DNA from: Takakia lepidozioides
Taxonomy: Eukaryota > Streptophyta > Takakiopsida > Takakiales > Takakiaceae
Length of the DNA: 64,000 bases
Reading direction: 5' to 3'
Assembly (NCBI GenBank): GCA_030704615.1
Contig: CM060733.1
Coordinates: 61,256,001 to 61,320,000 of the forward strand
Within the stretch, counting starts at the first letter, position 1. Each line of letters starts with the position of its first letter. Positions 1 to 11,747 of this stretch are shown here, piece by piece. A program made the position numbers and the translations under genes. The notes under the pieces are model-generated. The model saw only the letters and a list, made by a program, of their open reading frames with translations, searched no databases and had not been told where the DNA came from.

Positions 1-762
1 ATGGTGAAGCAGATCTTGCGGAATTACGTGTCGGCAAACCAATCGGACTGGGTGGAGCACTTGGATGCGGCAGAGTTCTGTTATAATAACACAAAACACT
101 CCGCAACGGGAGTTTCCCCTTTCGTATTGGTCTATGGAAAAACACCTCTAGTGCCGACAAGTTGGGCCGCCCAAGACGTTGAGGAACCGGCAGCAGCAGT
201 GGTGCTGGAAGAACGCGAGCATTTGTTGAAGCTTGCAAAGTACAACATTGCCAAAGCTAGGAAACGGTATGAACGACAGGCAAATCGGAAGCGGAGGGAA
301 GTTAAGTTTGAGGTAGGCATAGAGGTCTGGTTGAACATCAAGAATTTTCGACTATCTCCGGAAGTGAGTCCGAAGTTCGTACCTCCGTATACGAGACCCT
401 TTCGCATCCGGAAGGTTATGAATGAGGATGTGTATGAATTGGAGCTGCCGGCAAACAGCAAGGTGCATCCGGTATTCCACGTCTCTCTTTTAAAGCCTTA
501 CTTCAAAGATGAAGCGCGTCCGAATCGGCATCAAGTGTTGTGTCCGTCACCTATGCTGTTGGATCATGAAAATGAACCTGAGTACGAGGTGGAGGCACTG
601 CTTAAGTCGAGGAGGTTCAAGAATCAAGAAATGGAGTATCTCGTGAAATGGAAGGACTATCATTATGTGGAGGCATCTTGGGTGCGTGCCTCAGAAATGG
701 GAAACGCATCCGAAGCGGTTGCAGCTTTCGAAGGGCGACCTCAAAAGCAGAAGAAGCGTTGA
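1..762 (+). CDS. Ty3/gypsy (chromovirus) integrase C-terminal part with chromodomain, 5'-truncated by window edge
   Basis: This is the last part of a gag-pol polyprotein that inserts retrotransposon cDNA into the host genome. The first ~60 residues are the end of the integrase core (NNTKHSATGVSPFVLVYGK). They are followed by a lysine/arginine-rich stretch, the GPY/F-like region (VPPYTRPFRIRKV) and the conserved VHPVFHVSLLKPY block. Residues ~195-245 form a chromodomain (PEYEVEALLKSRRF, EYLVKWKDY, EASWV), which in chromoviruses directs insertion to methylated-histone chromatin. The DDE catalytic residues lie upstream of the window, so the ATG at base 1 is only an internal methionine. The frame is intact to the TGA at 760-762, and the segment resembles seed-free plant chromoviruses. 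Family assignment is confident; activity cannot be judged. Confidence 0.9.
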   Translation: MVKQILRNYVSANQSDWVEHLDAAEFCYNNTKHSATGVSPFVLVYGKTPLVPTSWAAQDVEEPAAAVVLEEREHLLKLAKYNIAKARKRYERQANRKRREVKFEVGIEVWLNIKNFRLSPEVSPKFVPPYTRPFRIRKVMNEDVYELELPANSKVHPVFHVSLLKPYFKDEARPNRHQVLCPSPMLLDHENEPEYEVEALLKSRRFKNQEMEYLVKWKDYHYVEASWVRASEMGNASEAVAAFEGRPQKQKKR

Positions 763-783
763 TGGGGACATCAACCTTGGATC

Positions 784-796
784 GTGGGGGAGGAAA
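784..796 (+). other. Polypurine tract of the chromovirus
   Basis: A purine-rich run (GTGGGGGAGGAAA) lies just after the pol stop codon and is followed at once by TGCATGC. This is the expected place and form for the plus-strand primer and the start of the 3' LTR. Confidence 0.55.
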
Positions 797-2530
797 TGCA
801 TGCTTAGCCCGGCTTAGCTAGCTTAGGAATCCGATTGCAAAAACTTGTGTTGCACAAATTTTGTTTATAAATGAAATGGTTTTAAATGTTGTGCGTCCTA
901 TTTTGTTTGTAATGGTGATGCATGGTATGGTAGGCTAGTGTATAGAATGCATGCTAGCTTACAAAAGTGGGAGAGATAAATTGGATTAATTGTGTGTTTG
1001 CGTAGTGCCGAAATCGGGTGACTCCCATCCAAGGGGCAAGGAAACTTGCACCTTCTTTGGGAGTTCACGTGCTAGTGTGCATCTGGCGCGTGCGCGTACT
1101 ATAACTGTGCTACCGAGGGGGTTGCCTTGTAGTGTGGGCTAATGCGGAAGCTACGTGCTTCCGTTCACATACTATAATCGTGTAACCTCGGAACGAAGTC
1201 GTAGTGCGGCTTCGGCGTGTTCCCATACCTCAGGCCAGCATTCCAAGCTGGACCCAATTGTAGTGATTGGGGCACACGGTTGGTTCAAGGTTATCTTCCT
1301 AGTCAAAAAGGGTTCAAGATGAACCCTTGCCCAAGGTGATGCCAAAAGCGGCATGATGAGCGGTCGCAAGCAATGTTGTTACAGTAAGGCGATCCGATCT
1401 TCGGGGAGGATCGTTCCTTGGCCCTGAAGTGGGCCAAGAAGAGTGCACTGGGAGGAGCTTGATAGGCTCCACCCTTGGCCGGGACTTGGAGGAAGTTGGC
1501 CGAACTAACTAGTGGAGAGTTGAGTCAAGTGGGGGTTTGGTTCTTTGTCATGGGACGCCATGGTACGGAAACAAACTCCTTGATGTGAAACGCCACAACT
1601 TGGATGTTCGTTTCTACAGAATGGACAAGTCGATGAGGACATCGACTCCCTGTTGGTAGGGGTGTGTGTCGCGGCCTTTTGCCTTGAGGGCAGGGGGGTC
1701 GGGACACAAGAGGGGCTACCCCTATGGTGGGGGCAGTCGCAACAATAGATGCGGGGGCTGAAGCACCCTTGAGTGCCCAAGGCACTCAAGGAGGCGAAGG
1801 CGCTTACTAGGTGGAGCCCCACACACCGGGTTGCGGTGGGGGTGGTTCCACGAGGGGTGGTGGTAGCTTAGTGGGTCTTAGTGGGGGTGGCATAGGACTC
1901 ACCATGGGGCGGAAACCTTGTGGTGGGAGTCGTGGGGAGTCTTGGGACTCATCACGGCCCAATGGGGTCGTGGTGGGTGGGCCAAGACTCACTGTGTCTC
2001 ATCACCGGGAGTCGAGGGTTTTCATGGTGGTTCGCCATAAAATGGCAGGGTTGTTTGTGAAACCCCGCGGACAGTCACAGAAGTATATATAGGGAGTAGT
2101 AACCCCGAGAACGGTGCAAGCCCGTTGGTGACCAAAAACTAGTGAGTAAGCGTGCGAGCCGGAAAGCGACCAAGGCGTGGGGAGCTGTTCCGGACTGCCA
2201 TCGACCAAAGGGAATTTCCACTTGGCCCAAATTGAGAGAGGGTCTCGTGGAGGAGTAAAGGGGGGCCGTTATGTCCCGGTGAGCAGCCGAAGCTCCGAGT
2301 TAGCCCGACGGCCAGTTTGGGAGTTAGGCGCGTGCATCAAAGCGAATAACTATGACTTGAAGGGGAGCTTACCGAAGTGAGGTGCGCGACATGCAGAGCG
2401 AGAGAATAGAACCCTGGTCAAGTCTATTCGCAGCATGATATATGCCAAGCGATTGAGCTTGCAATTGTGGGGGGGAGGCAGCTCAAACGGCAGCCTACGT
2501 ACTCAATCGTTCAAGTTCTCAAGTTCACAA
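797..2530 (+). repeat. Probable 3' LTR of the chromovirus (right end uncertain)
   Basis: Non-coding DNA starts with TG right after the polypurine tract and runs to the first recognisable copia sequence near 2,540. A TATA box (TATATATAG near 2,084-2,092), followed by a GC-rich leader-like stretch, fits the U3/R boundary of an LTR. The 5' partner LTR lies outside the window, so neither the length (about 1.7 kb) nor the CA end (a candidate is at ~2,529) can be confirmed. The copia fragment begins immediately after, suggesting that the chromovirus inserted into an older copia copy. Confidence 0.5.
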
Positions 2531-2534
2531 TGGA

Positions 2535-4600
2535 GTAACAATGGACGGGTCATAAACCCACAATGGATCATTTACTTGTGTTCGGGAGCATTGCCTATGG
2601 ACACATCCCCAAATAGCTCAGAAAGAAACTAGATTCTAAGAGCCTCATGACCATTTTTGTTGGATATTGCTACCACTCTAAGGCCTATCGTCTTTGGGAT
2701 GCCAAGAAGCATCGAATTATGATATGTCGCGACGTCCTTTTTGATGAGTTCTCATCACCCCATGACGCTGCCGATTGCCAGCTTGATGAAGCATAAGGAC
2801 TATTCTACGATGTCACGCATGAAGATCATGAACCAGCAGCTATTGATGAGCTCCGAACCACTTGAGACTCCTGCCAAAGAAGTTGTGGTTCAAGAGCTTT
2901 ACTTGGCCAACCAAGCTCCCAACCATGATGGTGATCAAATGGCTGATCAGCAGTCCCATGCACGACCCCAACAACTTCGGGGACCACCTGAGAGGCTTAA
3001 AGATTATTACGTGAGCTCATTTGCAGGCAATATTGTAGAAACCAACAGTTTGCCAGAAGAGCCTGTCACATTTTCTGAGGCCATCAGCTGTCCTGATTCT
3101 GCTGAATGGCAAAAGACAATGCACAAAGAATTCTAGTCCTTGATCAAAAACGAAACATGGGTCTTGACACACTTACCTCATAGCCGCAAGGCCATTTCGT
3201 GTAAGTGGATATAAAAAATAAAGACAACATCTACTCGGGCCATTGCAAAATACAAGGCTCGACTCGTGACCTGCAAGGGCTACAACCAACAATATGGCAT
3301 GGATATGATCAAACGTTTTTCCCAGTTGTTAAATATGAGTCGATCAAGACTGTGCTCCCCATTGCTGCCCAGCAAGATATGGACATTGTTCAGTTCGATA
3401 TAAAGATAGCATTTTTGTATGGGCACTTGGAGGAGGAAATCTACATGCTTCTGGGGATGAAGTAGGGAAGGTTTGTTGTTTACGCAAAAGTCTGTATGGG
3501 CTCAAACAATCTTCCAGAGTTTGGAATCAGAAATTTCACGATTTCCTCACACAGTACGATCTACACCCACTAATGCGGATCCTTGCGTATACTCCAGTCG
3601 GCAGCTGCCTCTTCTCATCACGACCATCTTTGTTGACGACGGCCTTGGGTGCTGCGTTCAGACGGACAAACTGACAGGTATGATCTCGCACATGGAAAAA
3701 GAATTTGAAGTCTCTACATCTGTTGTAGACGTGTATGTTGGTCTCCACATCATACGAGATTGTGCGCACAAGCTTCTTTGGATTGACCAATCCATCTATG
3801 TCAAGAAAATTCTCCATCGCTTAGGGTTTGACCATTGCACACATGTTACCACTCCAGCGGACCCCAACGTCCGACTCGATGATACCTTGGATTGTCTAAG
3901 CGATTTAGACCTGTCATTTCCTTACTCAGAAGTAGTGGGGAGGCTGCAGTTTGTTCATATAGGCACTAGGCCAGACATCTCCTACGCCGTGAACACAGTT
4001 GCTAAATTCTCTTCCCGGCCTCAGAAATCCCATTGTCTGGCTGTAAAGAGAATTTTCAAGTATCTATCCGGCATTGTTCATCTTGCCTTATGTTACGACG
4101 GCAACACTGGGACAAACTTCATTGAAGCATATGCGGACGCTGACTATGTTGGGGATGTTACGGACAAAAAGTCTTGAACTGGGTGTGCGATTCTTTCTCA
4201 ATCAGACACCTGTGATATGGTGCAACCATGCATTGCCAGCTCTACAATAGAGGCGGAATACATCGATGTGAGCAGTGTTACGAGGGAAGTGGTCTGGCTG
4301 CGCAGGCTCCTTACTAACCTTGGTTTTCCTCCAAATCTTCCCACGAAGCTCTATTCCGATAACCAAAGCTCAATTCGACTCGTCCACAACCCCAAGTTTC
4401 ATCGTCGAACCAAGCACATTGACGTGCAGTACCACTTTAGTCGGGAGCACCAGATCCTTGGCACAATCAATATTGTCCTCTACAGTTCGACCATACAGCA
4501 ACTAGCTGACCTGTTTGCGAAGGCACACTACCGGCTGATCAATTTCAAAAGCTTTGCATGCTCCTTGGCACGAGTCTCCTACCCGCAACGGAAGCAGTGG
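2535..4600 (+). pseudogene. Decayed Ty1/copia polyprotein (integrase end, RT, RNase H)
   Basis: Copia pol can be followed across three frames. The order is: the integrase C-terminal block (WTGHKP, HLLVFGS, FVGYCYHSKAYRLWD, 2,542-2,745); a linker; RT N-terminus (EF-stop-SLIKNETW, FFPVVKYESIKTVLPIAAQQDMD, KIAFLYGHLEEEIYM, 3,120-3,460); RT palm with FVDDG in place of the usual YVDD (3,600-3,650); and RNase H (SSTIEAEYIDVS, LYSDNQSSIRLVHNP, RTKHIDVQYHF, QLADLFAKA, 4,230-4,530). It is broken by TAG at ~3,134, frameshifts near 3,230 and 3,465, and TGA at ~4,175. Gag, protease and most of the integrase are missing at the left, where the chromovirus LTR abuts. No matching LTR pair was found. It is a dead copy. 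Confidence 0.92.
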
Positions 4601-7349
4601 GAGGGTCGGACATCCAGGCAATGTACAACTCACATTGTCTACAGGAAAATGCTCATGGAGTGGGAGTGTATAAAATGTAGAAATAGCACCTGCAGACTAG
4701 TTGGCACTCTACAAGGCCTATGCCCACGTAGAGTACTCAATATACTTATGGTTTAGAAAATGCCACAATCCACCTTTTGATTCCGCCGCCTACAAGATTC
4801 GTCACTCATACTTAGAGACATCTCGCCTAGTATGTGTTAACCTTACTCATAGCCAAGCATGTTCATGTGTCGTTACAGTTGCTCATACTAAGTTCCTTCA
4901 TGCGTGTACTCATGCTAAGGTATGGAAGCTAGGTATATAGTCTCTCCATTTGCATTAACATTTATCTCATTATGTGCAAAGTGTGAGGCTAGCTTATGTA
5001 GTTTAGGACTGTGATCTGAATCTGAAGCACAACTACTCGTGTTCTTTGTGGCATTCCTTGTCTCATGCAAGTCTGTTCCCAGTCCCCTAGTAAGTATTTT
5101 CTATAGCCCAGCCAGGCTCTAACTTCCATGGCTACAACTGCTTATGACAGTAACAAACGACCTCGTTATTGAACTGATCCGCACCTAATGGTGCTATATT
5201 TGTTGGCAATGTGATGTCGAATGGAGTCATGCCCATGTTTGTTGGGAACCATTTTCATTTTCAGTGAAGCGCATACACTCAAAATCCATGTACCAGATTT
5301 GTAGGGGACTGTCACCAAGCTCGATCCATGTCCAGTGTGATCAATGGCTCCAGACAGCTACATCAATCCAAAGCCCAATGGACTACCGATCATCTCGTTT
5401 ACAGAGGTCTCGCCCCTTGCGCACCTTTGCAACAAGCACATATCCTTTGGCCCTCTTTTTGGAATCTACTGTAAATCACTGGACGCTCTTGCTTTAATCC
5501 AATGCCTCATACTAGCCCTATTGTTGAAGCAACCCTGTTTTACCATAGGCTGGAGCTGGTGCAATTTCGAAGAAGAGTCATGTGGTCCCAATGCTGAGCA
5601 TCAGCTCAGGAGCTCGTCCACCATAGCTTTCTAGAAGCTGCCCGAAATTAGTTTTTGCGCACAAGTTAACAAACTATTGTGTGTCAGTTTGTTAAGTGCT
5701 AGATGCGGGTTTGGACTAATTTATTGGCGAACCTGTTAGCTATGGAGCACTTTAGCAGTGGCATATGACCCACTACCTAACAGAGGTGCGGCCATGGCCT
5801 TATTATTACTACACTTACACCAACCACCATGAGTTTAAATTTCATTGTAGTTGAAAAGATGGATAGGGTTACGACAGAGGTGGGATTGTTGGGTGTTGGG
5901 ATTTGGTATAAAAAATTTGGGTTCAAGCTATATCACTCAGGGTTTCTCAATGTGAAACCCGCCGCTGCTCAGATTTGTGGCTATATCATTACAAGTTTCT
6001 CAATGCAAAACCCTGTGCTGCCAGTGCTATAGGTTTAGGGTTGTTGGGTATACTACTCAAGGTTTTGCCTTGCAAAACCCTGGTTGAATTAGGGGTTACA
6101 TATGGTGTGTTTTGTTTTCTGTTTGGAGGTAAACCACGAATAATAAGTTTAATATTAAAATGCAGCTTAAGTATTTAATATGTTTGGTTTATTTTTATTT
6201 TTATTCTGTGTATAAATGTATAGATAGACTAGGTAGTTTATCATATTGGTGCAGTTTTGCCTTATAAACGCACAAGATCCCTATGTCCGCTAATGGTTTT
6301 TTTTCATCTTGAAAACATATAACTCCTATGACCCATGTTAAAAAAACAATAAAATCCCCGAGGACCATGGGTTGTGCTCACAGATACCATACCACCCCCC
6401 CCCCCCTTCGGGAGTGAAATAACACTATAAATTATGCTTGTTTCGGCAAGAGTCTCACATCATTCTATCCTACTTCTACTGCAAACAAACTTGGGTCATG
6501 TAGAACCCCTCATTGTTTTGAGTTTTCAAGCCTTAAATAAATACATAAAAACCATTGACTTTAGAGGGTTTGAAGCCCAATAAAAAAAAAACATTCCTGA
6601 CAAAGTGGGTTCTGAAAGAGGCCTTTAAGAAACTGTAGGAAAGTATACACAAATTCAAAGATTTGCACAGCCAAAAAAAATTGAAAATATCATGACAGGA
6701 TGGTTTTTCAACACATCAACAGAGTCTCTTAAACCCTTTGTTGTCTCAAGTTCTAGAACAAATGAATGAGGTAATTTGGACACGTGCGCGAGGTTTGGTG
6801 ATTGATCAAAGGCCCGTGGAATGTGAACTCTTTATGCGATGCACATTGGCTTCTCATGGGCAGGATCGGATCCCAATTAACCACACAATACATGTTCCAC
6901 ATGTCAACTACAACAGCCCACAAAAAAGGCATCCCCTAATATGCATCGGGCAACAATTAAGGTTTGAGTACTTGCTTAGAGCTTACAGAGGCACTAAATG
7001 GGATCAGCAGAGTGTCATCAAGAGTGGACCAATGGTCTGTTCACTCCATTTCTCTCCCCTCAAATCGAAACCAAAAAGGTACAAAAGCCATTATTCTATA
7101 GTGAAAAAAATTGGAGCCCCAATTTTATAACCAGATCAAATTATTTAGGTTTGGATTTAGGGCTGCATGTAAAACGACCTCATATCAAACTCAAATTTTC
7201 AACAAAAAAATTTGCACACGTCTTCATTATGGTTAAACGTGATAAAACTTAACTCACAACTACCGACAATATTTTAACATTAGAGAGAAGACTCCTCCTG
7301 AAGCCAACCTAAATAGGTGCCACTTCCCTTAAGCTAAAGATCTCTAAAA
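4601..7349. other. Non-coding stretch, no gene seen
   Basis: Only short unconvincing ORFs occur here. The first few hundred bases may be the untranslated end or LTR of the copia copy: a purine-rich AGCAGTGGGAGGGTCGG lies near 4,593 and a TATAAAA near 4,668, but no repeat partner was found. The rest is AT-rich intergenic DNA with homopolymer runs such as the C-run near 6,393-6,406. Confidence 0.5.
5915..6090. repeat. Three related short hairpin repeats
   Basis: Three imperfect ~45-70 bp units follow each other. Each contains a fold-back of the form GGTTTYGC/CTC - short loop - GCAAAACC/GTGAAACCC, for example AGGTTTTG-CCTT-GCAAAACCCT at ~6,059-6,080. The first two also share CTATATCA(C/T)T upstream and TGCTG(C/T) or GCTGCT downstream. 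The origin is unknown; they may be a MITE-like or satellite remnant. Confidence 0.45.
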
Positions 7350-7420
7350 TTTAATTTAATATTTGACACCTCCCGAAGGAAGCGTATCTCTTCACCCCAA
7401 GGGTTACTGCCTTCCATTAG
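7350..7420 (-). mobile_element. 5'-truncated SINE copy (copy 3)
   Basis: Read on the minus strand, this segment matches the 3' half of the SINE at 22,801 (GGAAGGCA-TAACCCTT-GGGGTGAAGAGA, then GGGAGG-GTCAAATATT). It is flanked by the 11-bp direct repeat GATCTCTAAAA at 7,339-7,349 and 7,421-7,431, as expected for an L1-type target-site duplication. The tRNA-like head is missing, a common result of incomplete reverse transcription. Confidence 0.75.
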
Positions 7421-7431
7421 GATCTCTAAAA

Positions 7432-10400
7432 AATAATATAGGTTCCTTTGTACTTGGTAGCCACCTTCAAAATAGTATCGTGTTCCTAATCAATAGCTTA
7501 AGGTAGAAACACCTAAAATGAAGCGGGTACCCAAAACGGACCCCTAGAAAAATACATAAAACTAACCATATGCCATCTTTAACAGGTGCTTTATCACAAG
7601 TGGTCCAAGTTAGGTCATGTGGTGGGCCACAATGGAACTCCAATGAACCGTTTTAACTCATACATGCTCATGATGACACCACTTAACGGACAAGTTAATA
7701 ACCACCAGCGTGCACTTTGAGAGCGTTATCAAGTCAAGACTGGAAGAATGAATCTTAACATGTAGGAGAGGGGATCACATTCCGTGATCAACGATCCCAA
7801 TTGAGTTTCACCTAGACCAACGATCAGGATTGAGTTTAATCCAAATGGACCTTGAGCTCTTTTTTCTTTAAGGTGGGAGGTTACTTTAAGGTCAATAAAT
7901 GGTTATGTTAGTTGACTGACATGGTCCATATTACTATGTTGTTTAAGCACTAAAGTGAAAGAGGATGCACACTTTTTGGGCACCTTTGGCTCTAGATAAA
8001 GTGTACTTGATGTTCAAAATAGTACCCCCTACTGGTCCATTCAAGGTTATTCCATGATTTCACATTGAATATTCACCAATATTATTATTTTTATTATTTT
8101 TTGCATTAAATTTCATTTCTATGTGTCCACTTCAGAAAAATATATACACGACACTGCACACCTGAAACTGCACACATTTCTTAAATGATCCACTTTAGGT
8201 GTTTCTACCTTAGTTGGATAGGGTTGAGTGCCACCTATATATATATGACGCCGACTGAAGTTCGCGAAAATAAGAGCCTCTTCCCCTTGCAGGTACTTCC
8301 CCCTTTCATGTTGGATTCTACTACTACAACGCTGCACGTGGTGTTATACCCTCCCATTCTTTTGGCCATAAACCTTGTGCTCGGACCTCATGACCAAGTT
8401 CCTTTTAACCCTTAAGTTCCTTAGCGACCTGAATCGGGTCACTTTGAATTTGCAGTTCGACCTAATTTTTGCATATCTAATCTGATGGGGCCCACTCCTG
8501 AAGCTTTAATGACAAGGGATTTGTCTCGGATATGATGAAAAAACAAAATTAAAAAAAAACAAAATCTACCACCTACTAAAACTATCTTAAATCTCTCATT
8601 TGCGTTTTGGGGCCTGAAAAGGGCTTGTTAACCGCTGACGTGGCAAGTAAACAAGCCCAAAACCGATTGCACTCCAAAGGCCATTTTTGGCAAAAAATTA
8701 GCAATTTTGGAAAAAGCACTCACCTCGTGGTGTATGAGCATTACATACACACATCCACCATTGGCTTTTAAAATATTTGTAAAAAAAAAAGTACTTCATT
8801 TGGAAGCACATTTTTCTTTTGTCAATTTTGAGATTTCAACCCCCATGTAATTGCATGAATAGCAAGCATAGGTGAAAAAATCAGTTGGACCTGCAATTTA
8901 GTGGGGTCATAGCCACTCCACTATTGATTTGGAAATGGTAGGCCTTGGGGCAAGCAAAATTGGATAAAGCTAGGTTTTGATTTGGTCAAACCAATTTCTT
9001 TCTCACTTTTTCTTTGGGACCTGATATTTGAGGTCCGGGCCAACACTATACTCTCACAATTTCCACGGTGGACTTGGCTCATTTTTTGGTATGTCATGCA
9101 TAAATGAGCTGGGCCCATTGCTGTAAGGCTGGAATCTCTGGATGATTTTTGGTAGGTTTCTAGGGGCAATTTACTGCAGCTAGGTACCCAAAATTGGTAA
9201 AAAGTCAAAAAAGGGCTTGGGAACTTAGGGTTGAAAAAGTTAGTTTTTCCTCTCATAGGGAGTTGGACAGTAACTGACTAGAATAGAGCATTGAGTGCCA
9301 CCCAGGTGATGTGGGCTCAAATCTGACTACCGAGTTGTGATTACTATTATTTCTTCTCCGCCTTCCTTTGGGCAGTGTCGCATGAGCCTTGTGCTCTGCA
9401 CCTCATGGCGAGGTTAGTTCAAAGAGGAAAGTTTCTCCTCTTGGGCAAGCGCCATAGGGCCCCCACCCTGGGAGCGGAACCCCCTCTGCCTGTCCTGTTC
9501 CCCCTCACAAACAATGCTCAATTTATTTGAAATGGGTTCTGTATAGACTAGCTTTTGCACAAGCTTTCAGTGGAACCTGTTTTATGCCACTTCCAGTGTT
9601 GGTAAAACTCTGCCTCTCCCAGCCTCATGTGTCCACTGACACCTGTTTCTCCACATGGCCAATCTGTGCCTTTAAAGCCAATTAATGGTAGTACTGCCAC
9701 CTGTGCTAGAATCACCCCCTCAAGAATGGAAAGACTTGTCTCTAAGGGAAACAGGTCAGTGGTGCACAATGGGTACTACATCTGCTCACATTACATGAAA
9801 TGCTCTCGAGATGGGGGTCCATTCCCACATCTCGTTGATATTAAGGATCGACAGCATATTTGAGACCTACTTTCCCATATAAACCAAACAGATGTAAGAT
9901 GGTTATTCATGCAAGAACACATATTTCAGATTTGACTAAGACTTCCACACACATGGACATCCTGCTGCTGTACAACGTGCTGGCCTCTCTTCCTGATCAC
10001 TTCAAGCAAGCCATATGAGGCTTGCCTGATATGGCTTGCTCCGTGCATATCCAACCATCACAACAACTACCCTCCAAAAGTTAGGATACAGTGTTTAACA
10101 ATTCTGGCCTAATGTGAGTTCCTCAGATTTTTCACATATCCTCAAATCCCAGAATGTTACTGATTGGATTCACATTGGCAACCCAGATGGAAAATCTGAA
10201 ATCTTGAGTAACAAAAAAATTCAAAACATGTCAGTGGAACCTACAACCAACCCCTTTAGAAACCTCAGGCGAAAAATCAAACATTCCACTCTCTCCCTCA
10301 ACAAACAAGTCCCACTCAAATCTTCTGCAACTTAATCCTTTGAACTGCACCTTGAAGAGAAGAACATCCGAAGGAGGAACAAATCATTAGATTATGAGTT

Positions 10401-11740
10401 GACTGGGCATATCCCAAACTCAGATCAGGAGTTGAGGTTACGCACCTGCATCAAACCTGGCTGTAACTTGCCTAACAAGGTCACCAACCTGAGCAGACGA
10501 GATTGCTTGTTTCTCCAGAACAAATTCCCTGTGTTGATCTTGGAACCTGGTTGCGTTGTGGAAAATGTTAACAAAAAATCCACAAACAAGCTTGTGTCTG
10601 TTACAAGACCGAATTGTGTTAACAGGGCAAAAAATGATGAAGCCGGCCAGAATAGTGAACCAGACTATAACAGACCTGCAAAAAGCCTGACATCACATTG
10701 CCTTTTGAATTTGGTCCATGCAAATGCACACAGAGGATTTATATTTTACCTACAGACATGCTTATCCAAACAATAAATGAAATTGCAAAAAGTACATTAT
10801 TGGTCAATACTCTGGCAAATGAAAGTGGTCAAGAGGGGAAATGTTGGTATCTACAGTGACAGCCAACCAAAATCTAGGGCAAACAATTTTCCCCAACACA
10901 GTTTTTCCAAGGTGTTATCTTTCTCCTACAAAATAATGTTATGTAGTACAAGAGCACAGTTATCATCAAGTCATTTTGCCCAGCAGGAAATAGGGGGGTT
11001 GGGCCCAAATACAATCAAGGCCCACGTCTTCACAAAACTGGCCCAGTACATTTAGCGAGTATAGGAAGACTTCAGAAGCTGATAACATGGCTGAATGAAA
11101 GGAAGGATGTGTAATACAGTCATAATACACATCCAGGAATTGATGCATATCTTTCTATTCTGGTAACAAAAACATAGAGATATCTATAAATGAGTCTTCA
11201 GCAGATGTTGGTCCAAGAAGCAGGGAAAACAGGGTGCTTCGAAAGTCTCCCAGCCGGTACAACACATAAGAAACAGTAGAAACCGCCCAAGCCAGGGGAC
11301 ATCAGTCCTTCAGGACCATTGACAGATAGAGCGAATGGAACTGTGATACATAGAGTGGGCACGGCTCGGCTCCTCTCTCAATGCTATGGGCTGGCTGCGG
11401 CATATATTGTGGGTGGTCTGTGTGGCTCCAGGATCGCGCCAGGCTGCTATAGGAGGAGCAACTGTTATGGGACCGGGAAAAAAGGCACCACGGGATATAT
11501 CAGCAATGCCATCTAGGGTATCAGAAACATTTATCACAACAATGACACGCGGAAACACAGCACAGCTCCTCAACTGGAATCCTTGTGACCTCAGCCCCCC
11601 CCCCCTTCACAATTCCCTAGTTGACCTCACTACTGAGCTTAGATCCCACTAGTAGATAAGATTACTAAGACGGCTTATCCAGCTGAGCATGGGCATAATT
11701 GGTAGCAACTACGTACCTTTTTAAGAATGGCGATCATGAA
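7432..11740. other. Intergenic region, no supported gene
   Basis: No protein family could be recognised in the short ORFs (for example at 10,114-10,335 and 10,399-10,776). Base composition is mixed and AT-rich. A short similarity between ~8,336-8,395 and ~9,355-9,415 (both containing CCTTGTGCTC followed by ACCTCATG) suggests two remnants of one dispersed repeat. The last few hundred bases before 11,748 should contain the 3' UTR of the KH gene. Confidence 0.4.
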
Positions 11741-11747
11741 CATATCC

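Noticed and set aside
4600-5640. LTR of the copia element
   Set aside because: A purine tract and TATA-like box are present, but no second copy exists in the window, so the call cannot be supported.
6370-6440. Fourth SINE copy around the C-run (CTTCGGGAG, ATAAATTATGCTT)
   Set aside because: Similarity to the SINE body is short and imperfect, with no A box, tail or duplication.
10114-11055. Three consecutive plus-strand ORFs (73, 125 and 92 residues)
   Set aside because: Composition is low in coding character, no family is recognisable, and there are no matching splice sites; antisense to the likely 3' region of the KH gene.
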